From Microbotryomycetes sp. JL201 (Eukaryota > Basidiomycota > Microbotryomycetes), in contig JAQYUZ010000016.1 in NCBI GenBank assembly GCA_033819885.1, positions 240,925 through 304,924 on the forward strand: DNA of 64,000 nucleotides. The letters are read 5' to 3'. Under the pieces are notes generated by a model. It was not told the DNA's origin. It was given only the letters and a program-made list of their open reading frames with translations, and made no database searches. The position numbers and the translations under genes are program-made. How positions within the stretch are numbered: the first letter of the stretch is position 1; every line of letters begins with the position of its first letter. Shown here piece by piece: positions 1 through 11,977 of this stretch.

Positions 1-450
1 ATCAATGTCTGCACGAGTCCCCTGAATGGAGGTGAGATCGGCGTACCGAAAAGTAGGGCAGCCGAAGGGAAGCGGTGAAAGCCGAAAGGGGCCAAAGCTG
101 AGGTTGCTTTCTTTGTCTACGCTTCGCTGGAATTCGCAATCTACGCAGCAATATTTGATTGCCCTTGACCACAGCATCAGATTGTTGATGACGCACAGCC
201 CTCGTGTGGCAATGCAGATCGCGTTCGTGGGACCGCGAGCGCCGCGAAACACTCACCTAGCTCACTCCGTGTACAACCCTGTAATCACTGATTTCAACAT
301 GTTGAAAGCTGGCGCTTTTACACAACGATCGGACGACCACGATCGCCAGTCAGAATCTCGTCCTCGGACTTCCAGCCACAAGACTCCTCGGGTCGGGACT
401 TTTCTTTCTCGACTTGTCGTTCGCACGGACGAGATTAAGCGCTCTTACTG
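1..450. other. Upstream region, no supported gene
   Basis: A short open frame crosses this stretch on each strand, but neither shows a recognisable domain or a convincing splice structure. The region is probably the promoter and 5' leader of the PH-domain gene that follows, or the end of a gene lying outside the window. Confidence 0.3.
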
Positions 451-3400
451 ATGCAAGTGACGCCCGGTGCGTTCATCGCCTCGCTCTCCAGCACTTCGCA
501 ACAGACTCCCTCCGTCAAGATCGCGCTCAGCTGTGGGCTTCTTGCAAGCCGAAAGTGTGCCGTGGCGCACGCGACTGTTGAAGAGACATCCAACATGTCG
601 ACTATCACGGGGCAGCCGCTCGTGGCCTCCCCTGAAACGACTAGCAGTGCTCAATCATGGCACTCGGCGAGCATGCATCTGCCGCGACTGACTTTAAACC
701 GCGACGCCGCCAGCCAGTCATCAAACTCGCTCCTATACTCGAGAGAGTCGGACAATACATCTCTTCGGTCTTGCAACTCCAATCCGCTACCAGAGGGAAT
801 CGGAAACACGGGTATCCAAGCAAGGGTGGCGTTGTCGGATGAATCTTCTCGCGCGCCGCCGCACATGTCGTCGCCCGAGGCAGCACGTATCCAAGTTACA
901 CCGCCAAGAATCAAGATTGTCGACGGAGGCGTCATCGCGAGACTGAAAGCCAAACGAGCAGCCGAGCGAGCGACCTTTGCAAGCACCTCGAGTCCAGACA
1001 TTTCGTCACATTCTTCCGAGGCTTCTGGTACGACACCAATCTCTGCTCAAAGAGAGAATGTCACGTCACTCTCGAGATTGTCAGATTTCTGGGCGCAACC
1101 ACCCAAAGCTTTTGACGAGAGTACCAAGAGTCAGGTTTTGGCTCGAATGAGGGAGCGGCTGAATCACCAACGAAGTCAATCCTATGATTCGTCCACCTCC
1201 GAGCTCCCATTCGCGAATCAGGTCTCGTTCGACGGCGAGGCTGCCGGAGCGGAGGAACTAGCTGGCGCGAGCCCAGAAGCAGAATCAAGCCAAGCCCAAC
1301 ACTCCAGCCCAGGTTCGAAAATTTTCCTAGCTCATGAACAAAGAGCTCCGTCAAGCACATCAGAAAACCTCGGCTGCGACGTGAATGCGCCAAAAGCGAA
1401 TCCACTTGAAGAGTGGCAGTTTCACGCGCTCTCCGAAATCACGTGAGCATGGCAGATTTCTTCGCGCGAACAGATATTAAGGGATCTTTGTTGCGCGCCA
1501 CCAGCGAACGTACAGAGCGTTCGACACTCGACAACACGTCGCGGCATAGCGACTCTGTTGACTCTCAACTCTCAAAATGGAGCTTCCGAGCCGACTCAAT
1601 GCCAGCTTTGGCTCACAAACATCAGCGTCCGACGTCCTGCAATGGACTCCCGAGTATCTCGGAAGCAAAATCTGATCGATCGGATGTGGCGAGCGGAGAA
1701 CGCAAGCGGCACTCGGCTTTCATCGCGCAAGCTGTGCAGACCTTTGAAGGGTTGTCTCATCGACCATCTTCAAGCTCGCGTGCAGCTTCTTACGAGCTCG
1801 TAAGGCAACACACCGGCATATCAACGCCACCGGACTCGAAGAACGCGGACGCGGAACCGCTACTCCGGCAACGAAAGCCATCGCCTGCGTCTGAATCGTC
1901 GTCAGACGCCCTAGTTCCGCTCCACAAGGTCTGTTTCGGTTTATTTGTGTGATGAAGTCTCTTCTGACACGTCTCGTAAGCAGGGACGGCTTCTGATTCC
2001 GCCTCGTCAGCTTCCGGACGTGCTCAACTCTCCTCAGCATTGGCAAAGTCGACTCTGCGTTCTCAATTCGAGCACGCTCATCGTTTACCCTGCCTCAATT
2101 GACGATAAGCCACTCCTGCAACTGGCGACAGACGACATTGTACGCGTCCAAGAACAACATTCCGCAAGCTTGGCTTTCAAGCCTTTCAGAATCGACCTGA
2201 GCGACCAGACAAGCCATTACTTTGCTTGCACTAAGGGGGCAGACAGAGTCGATTGGATCTTTACGCTCGAGTCAGTCGAAAAGGTGTCTGCCGAAATTGC
2301 CGTGCAAAGCGCTGACAGTGAGCTTTAGACGAGTCATCTCGTCGAACCAACGTGATTGTGCCTCGTCATCTAGTGCTCAAGGACGTCATACTTCGAGAAA
2401 GGACCCGATCATGCAAGCTGTGTCTGTGCCCTATTTTCCAGCTCGGACAATCGACTTGTCCAAGGATTCCGCTGGCTCTTCATCGAATTCAGCAGCGCTT
2501 TTCGGGAAGCTGGGAGATGCGGCGTCTCACAGCCTAGAAGATCAGGATTGCAGTCAAACGGATGAAGTCGAGCTCTTGTATTCCGGCTCTTTCGAAACGC
2601 GCTGTCCGCCTGTCCATCTAACGACTTCGACAGCCTCTCCTCGCAATCGTGCGCCGTCTCCTGTCTTTGATCCCTGTGATTTTGGTGGTATTGCGAGAAA
2701 AGGAAGCTCGCCAGACATTACCACAATGTCGTCCATTGCTACCGAAAGCCGCAAAAGCTTTCAAAGGTCAATTGCAGAGGCCCGGCTCGAGGGTAGAGAG
2801 GTGGCCGGTGAAGGTGATCCTCGGCTAGACCCTCTCTCAGAGCAGAGCAATGCACCAGCGACACCTCAATGCCTGGCACGAGGATCGAACAAACTAGAAG
2901 CTGCCGCGGATTGTCGAAGGCAACAGCCTGACGAAATTGCCCAGCATCGAGCCATACTGGAGGTGAGTTTCGAGCTCTAGCGCTTGCTCGAGTTCTGAAA
3001 TAACACGCTATCTAGGGGCTGGAAAAGCTTTTGCAAGGGATGAGCTCGTCAGAACGCTGTGCGGACCAAATTCGCCGCCCTTGCAGCCCTCTGGACAGCT
3101 GACCGCCATCGTCATAGACATAGCGTCAGCAACCCAGGAGCGAGAGCGACTTGGCGTTTTCATCAACACTTTGGCGCAGGTCAGCCTCCGGTCAGCCGCG
3201 TGCACTTGCTGATAACTGACAATGCAGCTCTTAGGTTACCTCTGATGCTCGGGCAGACAATGCAGTCAAATTTGACGACGTCTTGACCGCGATATACGAC
3301 CTTCGTCAAGACGTCGAAGACCTGCCTTCATGTATCATGTCTGAACTATCTTCGGCCAAATTTGCTGCTCGGCCTTTGTCCGAGACAGACCACAAACAAG

Positions 3401-4981
3401 AGTTTGACGACGGCCAATCAGTGTCTACGCTAGTGGAGCATTTCGAGGCACAAGTCGACGCTGAAGACAGGGGCAGGCGGGCTCAACGCCTGCAGGTTTC
3501 GTGCAACCTTGAGTCCGAGAAGAAAATCGACGTTTCGGAAGCTCCCGAAGCACGAAAGGAAGAAACGACAAAAGTCGTCGATGATACCATCACGCCAACG
3601 AGACGGGTGTCGATGACGAGGACTGGCAGCAGCAGGACTCGAGGACCGCGTATGCCAAACGTGAGACTTTGGGGTGAGCCGAAGAATTGTGTTTTCAAAG
3701 CGCGAGCTGACTTTCCATCGAGTTACAGGGGGAATCGACTCCGTTTCTGAGGCAGAACATGCAGCGCGGTGGGGAGGCTCACTGCCTCGTAGCTTGAGTG
3801 TCGCCAGCAACAAGCGAAACGAAGCTTCTGAACGCGGTCTCGCTGAATTGACCAACATGATCAAGACTGAGGAAGGCCTTGGCCTTGTGCTCGACAAGAC
3901 GAGCAAGGGCGAAATCCAGCTTGACATGACAACTTTAGGAGGTCAGTCAAGAACTGCGTTCGAGTGCTCACGGTGTGGGCCAGAGCTGAGGTTTCCAGGC
4001 AGTCGCTGTACTTGAAGTCTTGTCACGCATACGCGACTCTTCGAACCAACAGACGGCTCGTGACATCCAAGAACGAGAAGAACGATCAAAGCATGGCGGT
4101 TTGACGAGCAAAGAGCGTTTGCAGCTAGAAGCGAGGCGAGCAGAGATTCATAGGCTTGAGGCTTTGACCCAAATGAACAGCAAGAGACAAGCGCGTGAGT
4201 CATGGCAAATCAACGTCAGTTTCTGTCACTGAGCCCAGTTGATAGAAATTGAGGAGTCGATCTCACGACTGAACGCCAGAGCGGAACAGCAGACCAAGAT
4301 GCTGCAGGATCTGATCCGCATTTCTCACGGTCAGAGAGACGAAGCTCGCGATGAAGCGGTTCCATCCACGGGAGGGATTCAGAAACTGCTAGAGTCAGCA
4401 CATACTAATGAGCTCGTCCGTTGCTGCGGCTGATCTCGTGCTCGCGTTAGTCAAGTAAAAGAGGGCGTGGACGATCAAATCAAGGACTTTCGTGCTCAAA
4501 TCGCATCGGAGGTGAGTCTTTACGCGAGAGATTTCATTCAGTGCAGCTTACTGTCTGCGCGACAGCTTCACAAGATGCTGACAGAAGTTGGGCGATTGCG
4601 AGAAGAGAAGAAGAGTGCGTTCAGGCTTGATCTTGGCTTGTGTGACTTTGCAGCTCTAACTTTCGAGGACAGGTCTACAGACCGAGATTGCGGATCTGTT
4701 GTCTGTCAGTAGACTTTTGCCTTATGAACGCGGACCACAGCTGACGAAGTTGATTGCAGTTCCATGCTCGATACAGCAATTCAGCATCAAGCGAATCGCC
4801 TCGGGTATGGCTTTTTATACACTGTCAATGATTCTCTGGCTGACAATCGTGAACATGTGATTAGGCTGGCCCGGACTTGCCCGGCCTAGCCGCCACTCCC
4901 ACTTCTGGCGCACACGATGCTCGACCTCGAGCTGCACTGCCAAGTCTGTCTCTGTTTGGCCCGCGGCCTTTGAGCAAATAG
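451..4981 (+). CDS. PH-domain and coiled-coil protein, intron-rich
   Basis: The gene has many exons and the junctions are only partly certain. Exon 1 (451-1442) and exon 2 (1505-1928) encode a Ser/Thr-rich, probably disordered N-terminus. Exon 3, from 1984, encodes a pleckstrin-homology-like fold of about 110 residues: a Gly-Arg-Leu-Leu first strand, an SRLCVLNSSTLIVYP strand pair, and a C-terminal helix containing DWIFTLESV. Later exons encode charged helical segments (ATQERERLGVFINTLAQ, TAIYDLRQDVEDLP, RLEALTQMNSKRQ, IEIEESISRLNARAEQQ), consistent with a coiled coil. The last exon starts near 4865 and ends in Pro/Ala-rich sequence at a TAG at 4979-4981. An in-frame ATG at 595 is an alternative start. 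PH domains usually bind phosphoinositides or proteins at membranes, so a cortical scaffold role is plausible but inferred. I do not recognise a specific orthologue. Confidence 0.6.
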
Positions 4982-5302
4982 ATGTTTAGCAGCACTGACC
5001 CCGTCCGTCGAATCTGGACAATCGAGTTCAAGGCGTATTCGTACAAGACCAACACTGAAACGCAGAAACTGAAACGCTTTCTTGGCGGCTGTTACATATT
5101 CAAGCACTTACACCGCTGCCAGTGCTATGTGAACAGTATATGCTGGAACCTCCTGTTTTATTTTTGAGTCAGTCCTCGCGCATGCGTCGCATGATCGGAA
5201 GCTGTGCATCCTCTGGCCTCGGACGCAGCGAAACCTTTTTTCTCCTCCTTTCGCCTTTGTTCGACAGCTCTCGTCGCGTGTACAGCCTTCGAGCGAGCGA
5301 CC
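4982..5302. other. Intergenic, promoter of eIF2-gamma
   Basis: About 320 bp lie between the stop of the PH-domain gene and the eIF2-gamma ATG. The stretch becomes pyrimidine-rich near 5238-5262, just upstream of the start. I see no gene in it. Confidence 0.4.
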
Positions 5303-7561
5303 ATGGCCGCCAGTCCGTCGCCGCTGCAGCAGTCGCACCTCAACCCGGCCTCCGACTCGGAGTCTGACGTGTCTGACACCGAGACAAGCCAGCTCAAACC
5401 ATCTGCCGCCTCCAGCAACGGCGCTGCGGTCGCTGGTTTGACGACAAAGCTGCAAGAACTCGCGCTCATCAAAGAACACGACGTCGACATTGCAGATCTC
5501 AACCCTCTCAGCCCTGAAGTCATCAGTAAACAAGCGACAATCAACATTGGTAAGCGTTGCCTGCCAGTACAGCGGACCGCGAGCGTCAAAAACGGGCCGC
5601 GTCGTCGAAAAAGACGCGGCCGCACGCCTTGCACCAGCACAGTCCGCGCTCGCTTGGATCAGCAGCTAACTCTTGCGCTCTTCTTGTGCTCGATCTGAAC
5701 AGGAACTATCGGACACGTGAGTCGAGCGAGCAACCGTTCGGCACTTTCTCGACCCACGCACTCGAGCTAACAACGAGCATTCGCCTGTCGCCTTTCGCAC
5801 CACAGGTCGCACACGGTAAATCACAAACAGTCAAGGCTATCTCGGGCGTGCACACTGTCCGCTTCAAAAACGAGCTCGAGCGGAATATCACAATCAAGCT
5901 CGGCTACGCCAACGCAAAGGTGCGCAGCTCAATTAGAGCCGTTTCAAGACACACCAACAATAGGCTGACCTGCGACGACTTTTCTTTCTTTCGCAGATCT
6001 ACAAGTGCGAGAACCCGAGATGCGAGCGCCCCGGGTCATACAAATCTTACAGCTCCGATAAGGAAGACTCGCCACCGTGCGAGCAACCAGGATGCGGCGG
6101 AAAGATGAAACTGCTGAGGTAAGATGCCATCTCATTCCTCCCGAGGGAGCGTATTCCTGACAGCTGTGGCGCGACTTGCAGACACGTCTCATTTGTCGAT
6201 TGTCCCGGTCACGACATTCTCATGGCCACCATGTTGAACGGCGCAGCAGTCATGGACGCCGCTCTCCTCCTCATTGCTGCCAACGAAACTTGCCCGCAAC
6301 CACAAACATCCGAGCACTTGGCCGCCATCGAGATCATGAAGCTTAAACACATCCTGGTCCTGCAGGTAAGCACACAAGGTCTTACTGACTCAAGACAGTC
6401 TTGGTCAACGACGCTCCACTAATCTCACGCATTGTCCAATCAGAACAAAGTCGATCTGATCAGGGAACAGCAAGCCGACGAGCACCAACAGTCAATTCTC
6501 GATTTTGTCAAAGGCACAGTTGCAGACTCTGCACCCATCGTCCCTATCTCTGCTCAACTACGGTACAACATCGACGCACTCGTCGAATACATCGTCACAA
6601 AGATCCCTGTGCCCGTTCGAGACTTTACGACGGCCCCGAAACTGATCGTCATCCGATCGTTCGACGTCAACAAGCCAGGAGCCGAGGTTCACGAACTCAA
6701 GGGTGGCGTTGCCGGTGGCAGTTTGCTCAAGGGTGTCCTCAAGGTTCGTCTCTTGTAGGCGTGACTTGTGTTCGGATGGCGGTGCTCACACGCTGGTTGC
6801 GCCCTGTGACAGCTCGGTCAAGAGATCGAAGTCCGACCTGGTGTCGTGTCAAAGGACGCGGAAGGCAAAATTCATTGCCAGCCGATTCGGAGCAAGATTG
6901 TTACGCTGTTGGCCGAGAAGAATGAGCTCAAGTTTGCAGTGCCAGGCGGTCTCATCGGTGTCGGTACTCGTGCGTTTCTCTTCTTTCGCATCTCAATGAC
7001 ATTGGCTGACATTTTGACCGATGCAGTGATTGACCCGCAGTTGACTCGTGGTGACCGATTGGTCGGACAAGTCCTTGGTTCCAAGGGTTCATTGCCTTCG
7101 ATCTACACCGAGATTGAAATCAACTACTTTTTGTTGCGGCGGTTGCTTGGTGTCAAGTCGGACGACAAGAAGCAGACAAAGGTGCGAACCCGGCCACTTT
7201 TCTCAGACCAAATTTACTTTTCGGACACTGACCAAGCACGTTCAATCGCTACCAGGTTCAAAAACTCGCCAAAAATGAAATTCTCATGGTCAACATTGGA
7301 TCTACGTCAGAAGGTGGTCGAGTCGTCTCTGTCAAGGCAGACTTGGCAAAGATTCTGCTCAATACTCCGGCGGCGACCGAGATTGGTGAAAAGGTGGCTC
7401 TCAGTCGACGTATCGACAAGCATTGGCGATTGATTGGTACGTTCCATTCTCACCTCTCATGAGACAACAGTGTTTAACCGTGCCTCGTGCGGTGTCTCGT
7501 ACTCGCAGGTTGGGGTTCAGTCAGGAGAGGAACTTTGTACGAGTTGCCAGAGGATGCTTAG
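5303..7561 (+). CDS. GCD11: Translation initiation factor eIF2 subunit gamma
   Basis: This is the GTPase subunit of eIF2, which carries initiator Met-tRNA to the 40S ribosome. Ten exons join in frame to 508 residues: 5303-5549, 5703-5716, 5806-5919, 5997-6118, 6182-6365, 6444-6743, 6813-6969, 7027-7181, 7256-7436 and 7509-7561. The G1 loop reads GTIGHVAHGKS. A Cys-rich zinc-ribbon-like insert follows ([10 protein letters not shown] and CEQPGCGGK), as is typical of eIF2-gamma. The switch motif is DCPGHD and the base-recognition motif is NKVDL. The C-terminal beta-barrels ([35 protein letters not shown]) match the family through the end [16 protein letters not shown]. The length and the acidic N-terminus are normal for a fungal eIF2-gamma. 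Exon 2 is only 14 nt long and lies inside the G1 loop. Confidence 0.97.
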
Positions 7562-8041
7562 ACTTCTGTTTTCTCTTGCCTCCTTTTCCCTGTTTGTTGC
7601 GCTAGTACCCAGATCAAAAGTAGGAGGACCATCAGTTTCTTTTGCAATGGTGCAAACCGCTGCCTCGTCCCAGGACACATTCGTAAATGCGCTAACGCTT
7701 GAGTTTCAGTTGAATATGCATTGGCCTTTCAAACTCGGTGGCGCAGACATGGGCAGTGACAAACTCGGTTGACCAGATTCCTCTGGATGCAGCGCCAAGA
7801 GTCTCGCTCGCCAAGTGCGAAATCTCGAAACGACATGCGACTTTCCGCAAACAAAACGTGTTGTTGGCCCGCCCAAAACAAAGGTATGTCATGTTACAAG
7901 CGAAGGTAGAGGGAGCGGAGCACGCCAAAAAAAGAGATGCAACCTCGAAAACCAAACCAAGATCACGCACGCTTCCAACTTGTCTCCATACGATCGCTCG
8001 AGAGTTGTACGCAGGAGAAGGGTATGGGTGAGGCGATCCGA
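7562..8041. other. Convergent intergenic region
   Basis: This 480-bp stretch separates the 3' ends of the eIF2-gamma gene (+) and the eL36 gene (-). Short open frames occur on the plus strand, but none has a recognisable protein or splice pattern. It probably holds the two 3' UTRs and terminators. Confidence 0.4.
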
Positions 8042-8899
8042 TTAGGCGGCGTGGCGCCTTTGCTCGGCTATTGGAGAGGGGATACTGGATCAGATGCGAC
8101 TCGACACCAGAGCAGCTACCAGATTGTACGCACCGATGACACCGGTAAGCTCATCGACCTTGCGCTTGGCGCGGCGAAGTGTGCCAAGCTGTGTAGGAAT
8201 GGCGAGCATGGTCAGCACGATGCTCTTGGGCGGTCCGCAGGACAGGTGGGTGCACAAAAGACAACGCGAGTCGAATCGATGCGCCTCGCATCTTCGATTG
8301 GCGTCGTTGCCGTGCCGTGGTGATCATTGCGAAATGGGGTAACTTACGCGCTTCTTGGTCAACTTGCGAGCCTTCTTGTCCTGTATCGGCCGCGACGGGC
8401 AATTAGCCACCTGTTCCAACTCCGTTTATGCACGAGCAGGCCAACGAGCGTGTCGTTGTACTGTCGCACGCTTGTTGACCTGCACAGCCCGTCCCAGTGC
8501 TAACCTTCGAGTTACGGATCAACTCCATCACTCGTCGCTCGTAGGGGGCGAAACCAGCGACCTGCACGCAATTGAATCCTCGTCAATTCCCTCCTAGTGA
8601 TGATTTTGTTGCGACGGGTTCCAGACGAACCTCGCGAACGATTTGCTTGACGAATGAGGTGCGGGCAGACTGCTTGCCCTTGCGGTTTGACGGCCTAGGC
8701 TTGCGGGCGATGGCAGTCGTTGGTCGACCCGAGTTCTGGCCCCATCGCAAGTCTGTGTACGGCACCGCGGGGCGTGTCAGTTCGAGGATAGGAAAACTTG
8801 GGAGTCGACGGCGGTGCAGTCTCTGCGCTCGACCGGTACGTCTCGAGAGCAGTCGACAAGGATAGAAAACTGACTGGTTCGTGCTGCGACCTCTGACAT
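8042..8899 (-). CDS. RPL36: 60S ribosomal protein eL36
   Basis: Six exons on the minus strand give exactly 105 residues: 8899-8875, 8752-8631, 8561-8505, 8380-8348, 8188-8134 and 8067-8042. The protein begins MSEVAARTNLRWGQN, then reads RPTTAIARKPRPSNRKGK and VKQIVREVAGFAPYERRV. It continues MELIRNSK, DKKARKLTKKRLGTLRRAK and KVDELTGVIAEQRRHAA. This matches eL36 along its whole length. Ignoring the last intron (donor GTGCGT, acceptor AATAG) gives a wrong, longer C-terminus, so that intron is needed to restore the conserved IAEQRR ending. The start uses a 25-nt first exon with a GTCAGT donor. Five introns in 105 codons is a high density. The gene diverges from RPL6, with 455 bp between the two ATGs. 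Confidence 0.95.
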
Positions 8900-9354
8900 G
8901 GTTGGCGTTGAGTCGGACGGGGGAGCAGGGTGGGCAGCGGCCCTGTCGTCGCTCGAGCGAGCCGGGAGACGGAAATTAAACAATTCCGCGCCGAAGCGTT
9001 CGCGAGCGGGCGCTGGCGAGCGGCTCATTTCCCCGTCTCCGCACCACTTGTCGACTTTGTAAGCTTGCGAAGCGCGTGTTGGCGATTGTCAGCAGGCTTG
9101 TGTGGACCTGCTTGTGCCCGTTGCCGATGGTCGACAATTAAAACGACGGCGGCTCGAGAAATTTGATCAAGCGGCGATTGCACGACGAGCAACATAGTTT
9201 GGCACGGAGCCAACATCCTAGACGGCATGTTGGTCGTCGTCACGACTCATTCGCATCGTACATGGGTGATGGCGGCGGGCACAGCAGGGCATTCTGATCG
9301 TGCAAGGAATTGGCTCACTAACGCTGGCTTTGGCACATCTCACACAGTTTCCAA
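8900..9354. promoter_or_regulatory. Shared divergent promoter of RPL36 and RPL6
   Basis: The 455 bp between the two divergent ribosomal-protein ATGs hold no supported gene. The stretch is GC-rich with an AT-richer core (AAATTAAACAATTCC near 8973 and ACAATTAAAACG near 9133). I could not identify a specific ribosomal-protein promoter element by eye. Coordinate expression is inferred from the arrangement. Confidence 0.5.
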
Positions 9355-10128
9355 ATGGCCCGCAACTCGGACGTCTCGCCGTACGTCGGCAAGCTCTCGC
9401 GCTCGCAGGTGTACAAGAAGAAGGGCGTGTACAAGAGGAAGTACGACACGGCACCGGCAGCCAAGGAGGCACCGGCCGCGCCCGCCACGGCCGCCGCTAA
9501 GGTCACTCCGGAGCAACGACGTGCTGCTGTTAACCGTGGCGCAGTCTTTTACCCTGGAGAGGACGTCAAGGCGCTCAAGAAGTCGCGCAAGACGGCCAAC
9601 CCGACAAAGCTGCGCCAGACTATCACGCCCGGCACAGTCTTGATCTTGCTCGCTGGCCGATTCCGCGGCAAGCGCGTCGTCTTCTTGAAGCAGCTCGCAT
9701 CTGGCTTGCTCCTCGTCACCGGCCCCTACAAGGTCAACGGCGTGCCTTTGCGCCGCGTCAACCAGGCGTACGCGATCGCCACATCGACCAAGGTCGACAT
9801 CTCTGGCTTGTCTGTGAGCTGATCTGCACAATGCCATGCTACTGCCTGTCGCTGATTCCGATCTTTGTGACCCGCTCAGGTTGACGCCAAGATTGACGAT
9901 GCCTACTTCTCCAAGGACAAGAAGGCATCACGCAAGGGCTCCGAGGGCGAGTTCTTCAAGGACGGCGAGCAAGAGAAGAAGGCGTTCCCCGAGTCAAAGG
10001 CCGCCGACCAGAAGCAGGTTGACAAGGCCGTCTTGGCCGCTGTCGCCAAGGTGCCCAACTTGGCCAAGTACTTGTCCGCCACTTTCGGCTTGACCAAGGG
10101 CCAATACCCTCACCTCATGAAGTTCTAA
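9355..10128 (+). CDS. RPL6: 60S ribosomal protein eL6
   Basis: Two exons (9355-9813 and 9880-10128) give 235 residues. The N-terminus [18 protein letters not shown] is basic. Conserved eL6 blocks follow: [51 protein letters not shown], and [20 protein letters not shown]. Exon 2 supplies [10 protein letters not shown] and the end [16 protein letters not shown]. An Ala/Lys-rich linker precedes the KOW-like core, as is usual in fungal eL6. The gene belongs to the large ribosomal subunit and pairs head-to-head with RPL36. Confidence 0.95.
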
Positions 10129-10654
10129 GCTCGGCAAGACAAACCGACCGTAGGACGTAGCGATCTTCAAGACTTCTTTGTTTGTAAAACCCCATTTTCG
10201 TTTCCTCTCGCCCAGAGGTCACGAAGGTCGTTTGTCCCACGAATCGTTCGTTTTTGGAGTTTCTTCTGTTTATGGTGCATTGCTTGAAGGAAGGGGGAGT
10301 TGAGGAGGGAGAGAGAATGGTTGGCGTTGATGGGGACGCTGGAGTGGGAAGGACGGTGTGAGGTTCTCTTCTCCAGAAGAGGACCTCACGAGGGTGTTGA
10401 TGCCCTCACGTATCGACGTACTTCCTATTTTCGCCGTCCTGTCTCGCAGCGTCTGACAATAGGCGCTGCGGGAAACAGGTCTTTGTAATGAAGGCTTGAA
10501 TTTCCGGATCATAGTCATATTAACATCGACACACGAGCTCGAGTGAATTCGAGATCAACTTTTCTTTGCGAGAAATGAGTGATTGGTCGCAGACTATGTC
10601 ATCCTCTTCGCACCTCTCACTCCAACCCGGCGACGTGGCCAGGTCAATCTATCC
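10129..10654. other. Intergenic region downstream of RPL6
   Basis: This 526-bp stretch holds the RPL6 3' UTR, which is T-rich at 10165-10265, and then the promoter of the next gene. I see no supported coding sequence or RNA gene. Confidence 0.4.
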
Positions 10655-11461
10655 ATGGCCGCCCTCGTCGAGCATCTCGTCGACTTTGTCGAACCTTACA
10701 TGCCGTCAGCAATGTCGAACGCGTTGTACGCCGTGGTGGACAAGTTGCCAGACGACGTCAATTCTATGCTCGACAACCCTACACAGTTGTTGTCGCTCGT
10801 TGTGAGCATGTTTGCAGTGTACGCTGCATTTTTGTCAATGTACAATACTACGCGAGCGGCCTTTCGACTGGCTTGGTTGTTTATCAAATTGGGCGTTGTC
10901 GCCAGTGTCGTCATCTCGTGTTGGTCTGGTTACAACGGTATCGGAACGGAAGAAGGAGTGACGAGAGGAGTCAAACAAGTTTCAGACGCTGTCAACAGAG
11001 TGTATGGGATCGGCAAGACGGGACTGGGTTGGTGGATGGGTAGTGGCGCGGGTTCTGGGTCAAACAAGGCTTCATCAAGACGCAAGAGAAGGTCATCCCG
11101 TCAAACGAGAAACTCCAAGAAGAGTGCAAGCGGCGCGAGACGGACATGGAGTACGCCAGATGACGAGGGTGTGTGGGCTGATCCACCAGAAGTCGATTTG
11201 GGTCGCAATGGGCAGACACAAGGCACCGAAGATGTTATGAACACAGTCAAGAATGCAGTCTTAACGTTCTTGACGTCGTCCTCGTCGTCTTCCAGTGACG
11301 ATCAGCAGTCGTCAAAACGAAACTCGCGATCACGTCCCAGCAAGCAGCAGGCCCAAGGTAACAGAAAGAAACGAATGTTTGAGGGTGAAAGTTTGACTGG
11401 ATGGACTGCCAATTTGAACGAGGCGAAGCGCGTATGGGATGATCTCGCAGGTGGCGTTTAG
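10655..11461 (+). CDS. Apq12-like membrane protein
   Basis: An intronless frame of 268 residues starts at the ATG at 10655; the open frame further upstream has no ATG. Two hydrophobic segments lie close together near residues 50-68 (LLSLVVSMFAVYAAFLSMY) and 75-95 (LAWLFIKLGVVASVVISCW). A Ser/Arg/Lys-rich, probably disordered tail of about 150 residues follows. Two neighbouring N-terminal TM helices resemble fungal Apq12, an ER/nuclear-envelope protein of nuclear-pore biogenesis, but this tail is much longer than in yeast Apq12. The assignment rests on architecture rather than a diagnostic motif. Confidence 0.5.
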   Translation: MAALVEHLVDFVEPYMPSAMSNALYAVVDKLPDDVNSMLDNPTQLLSLVVSMFAVYAAFLSMYNTTRAAFRLAWLFIKLGVVASVVISCWSGYNGIGTEEGVTRGVKQVSDAVNRVYGIGKTGLGWWMGSGAGSGSNKASSRRKRRSSRQTRNSKKSASGARRTWSTPDDEGVWADPPEVDLGRNGQTQGTEDVMNTVKNAVLTFLTSSSSSSSDDQQSSKRNSRSRPSKQQAQGNRKKRMFEGESLTGWTANLNEAKRVWDDLAGGV

Positions 11462-11977
11462 TGTCGCCGTCCAAACACTGAGAAACGAGTACAAATCTTT
11501 CTAGCTGTGTAAAGCGCGCCTGTCAATTGTTGTAAAGTCCTACTGTCACGCGAGCCCGGCATCAGCAAACGAGCTTAGATGCGTCGGAAAGTCGAGAGCG
11601 CACGTTCGCTCAAGTCGAACCGGTTGAAGTGAGGTAGGACTTGGTGATAGGCTTATGCAACGTATTTAGAAGAGACGTCCGAGTCTTTCATGTGTCATGC
11701 ACAACCTTGCCGTTCGAATCTCCCTCGATCATTATGGTGATAAGCGCCCCCGCTTGCTTTGCCGCACGGGCCTTGTCTTCCTCAAAACCGCGCTCGACCA
11801 CGTCGTCCGATGGTGATTGCGGGTGCCGACCGCAGACCAAGTCGAAGAAGGTTGCGATAAAAAAGGCAAGGGCCTGCCTCAGTAGGCCTCGACTGTCGTT
11901 GGACACTGAGAGGTGCTCGATCGGACGACGGCGGCCGCCGAGCTCATAGGACTGCACAAAGCTCTGCGCAACCTAAC
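11462..11977. other. Intergenic region
   Basis: The 516 bp between the Apq12-like gene and the cyclin gene contain open frames on both strands with no recognisable protein content. They are most simply read as a 3' UTR plus the cyclin promoter. Confidence 0.35.

Noticed and set aside
8090-8188. Longer C-terminal reading of eL36 ending ALVSSRI
   Set aside because: A canonical intron (GTGCGT to AATAG) restores the conserved IAEQRRH ending and keeps the total at 105 residues, so the unspliced ending was discarded.
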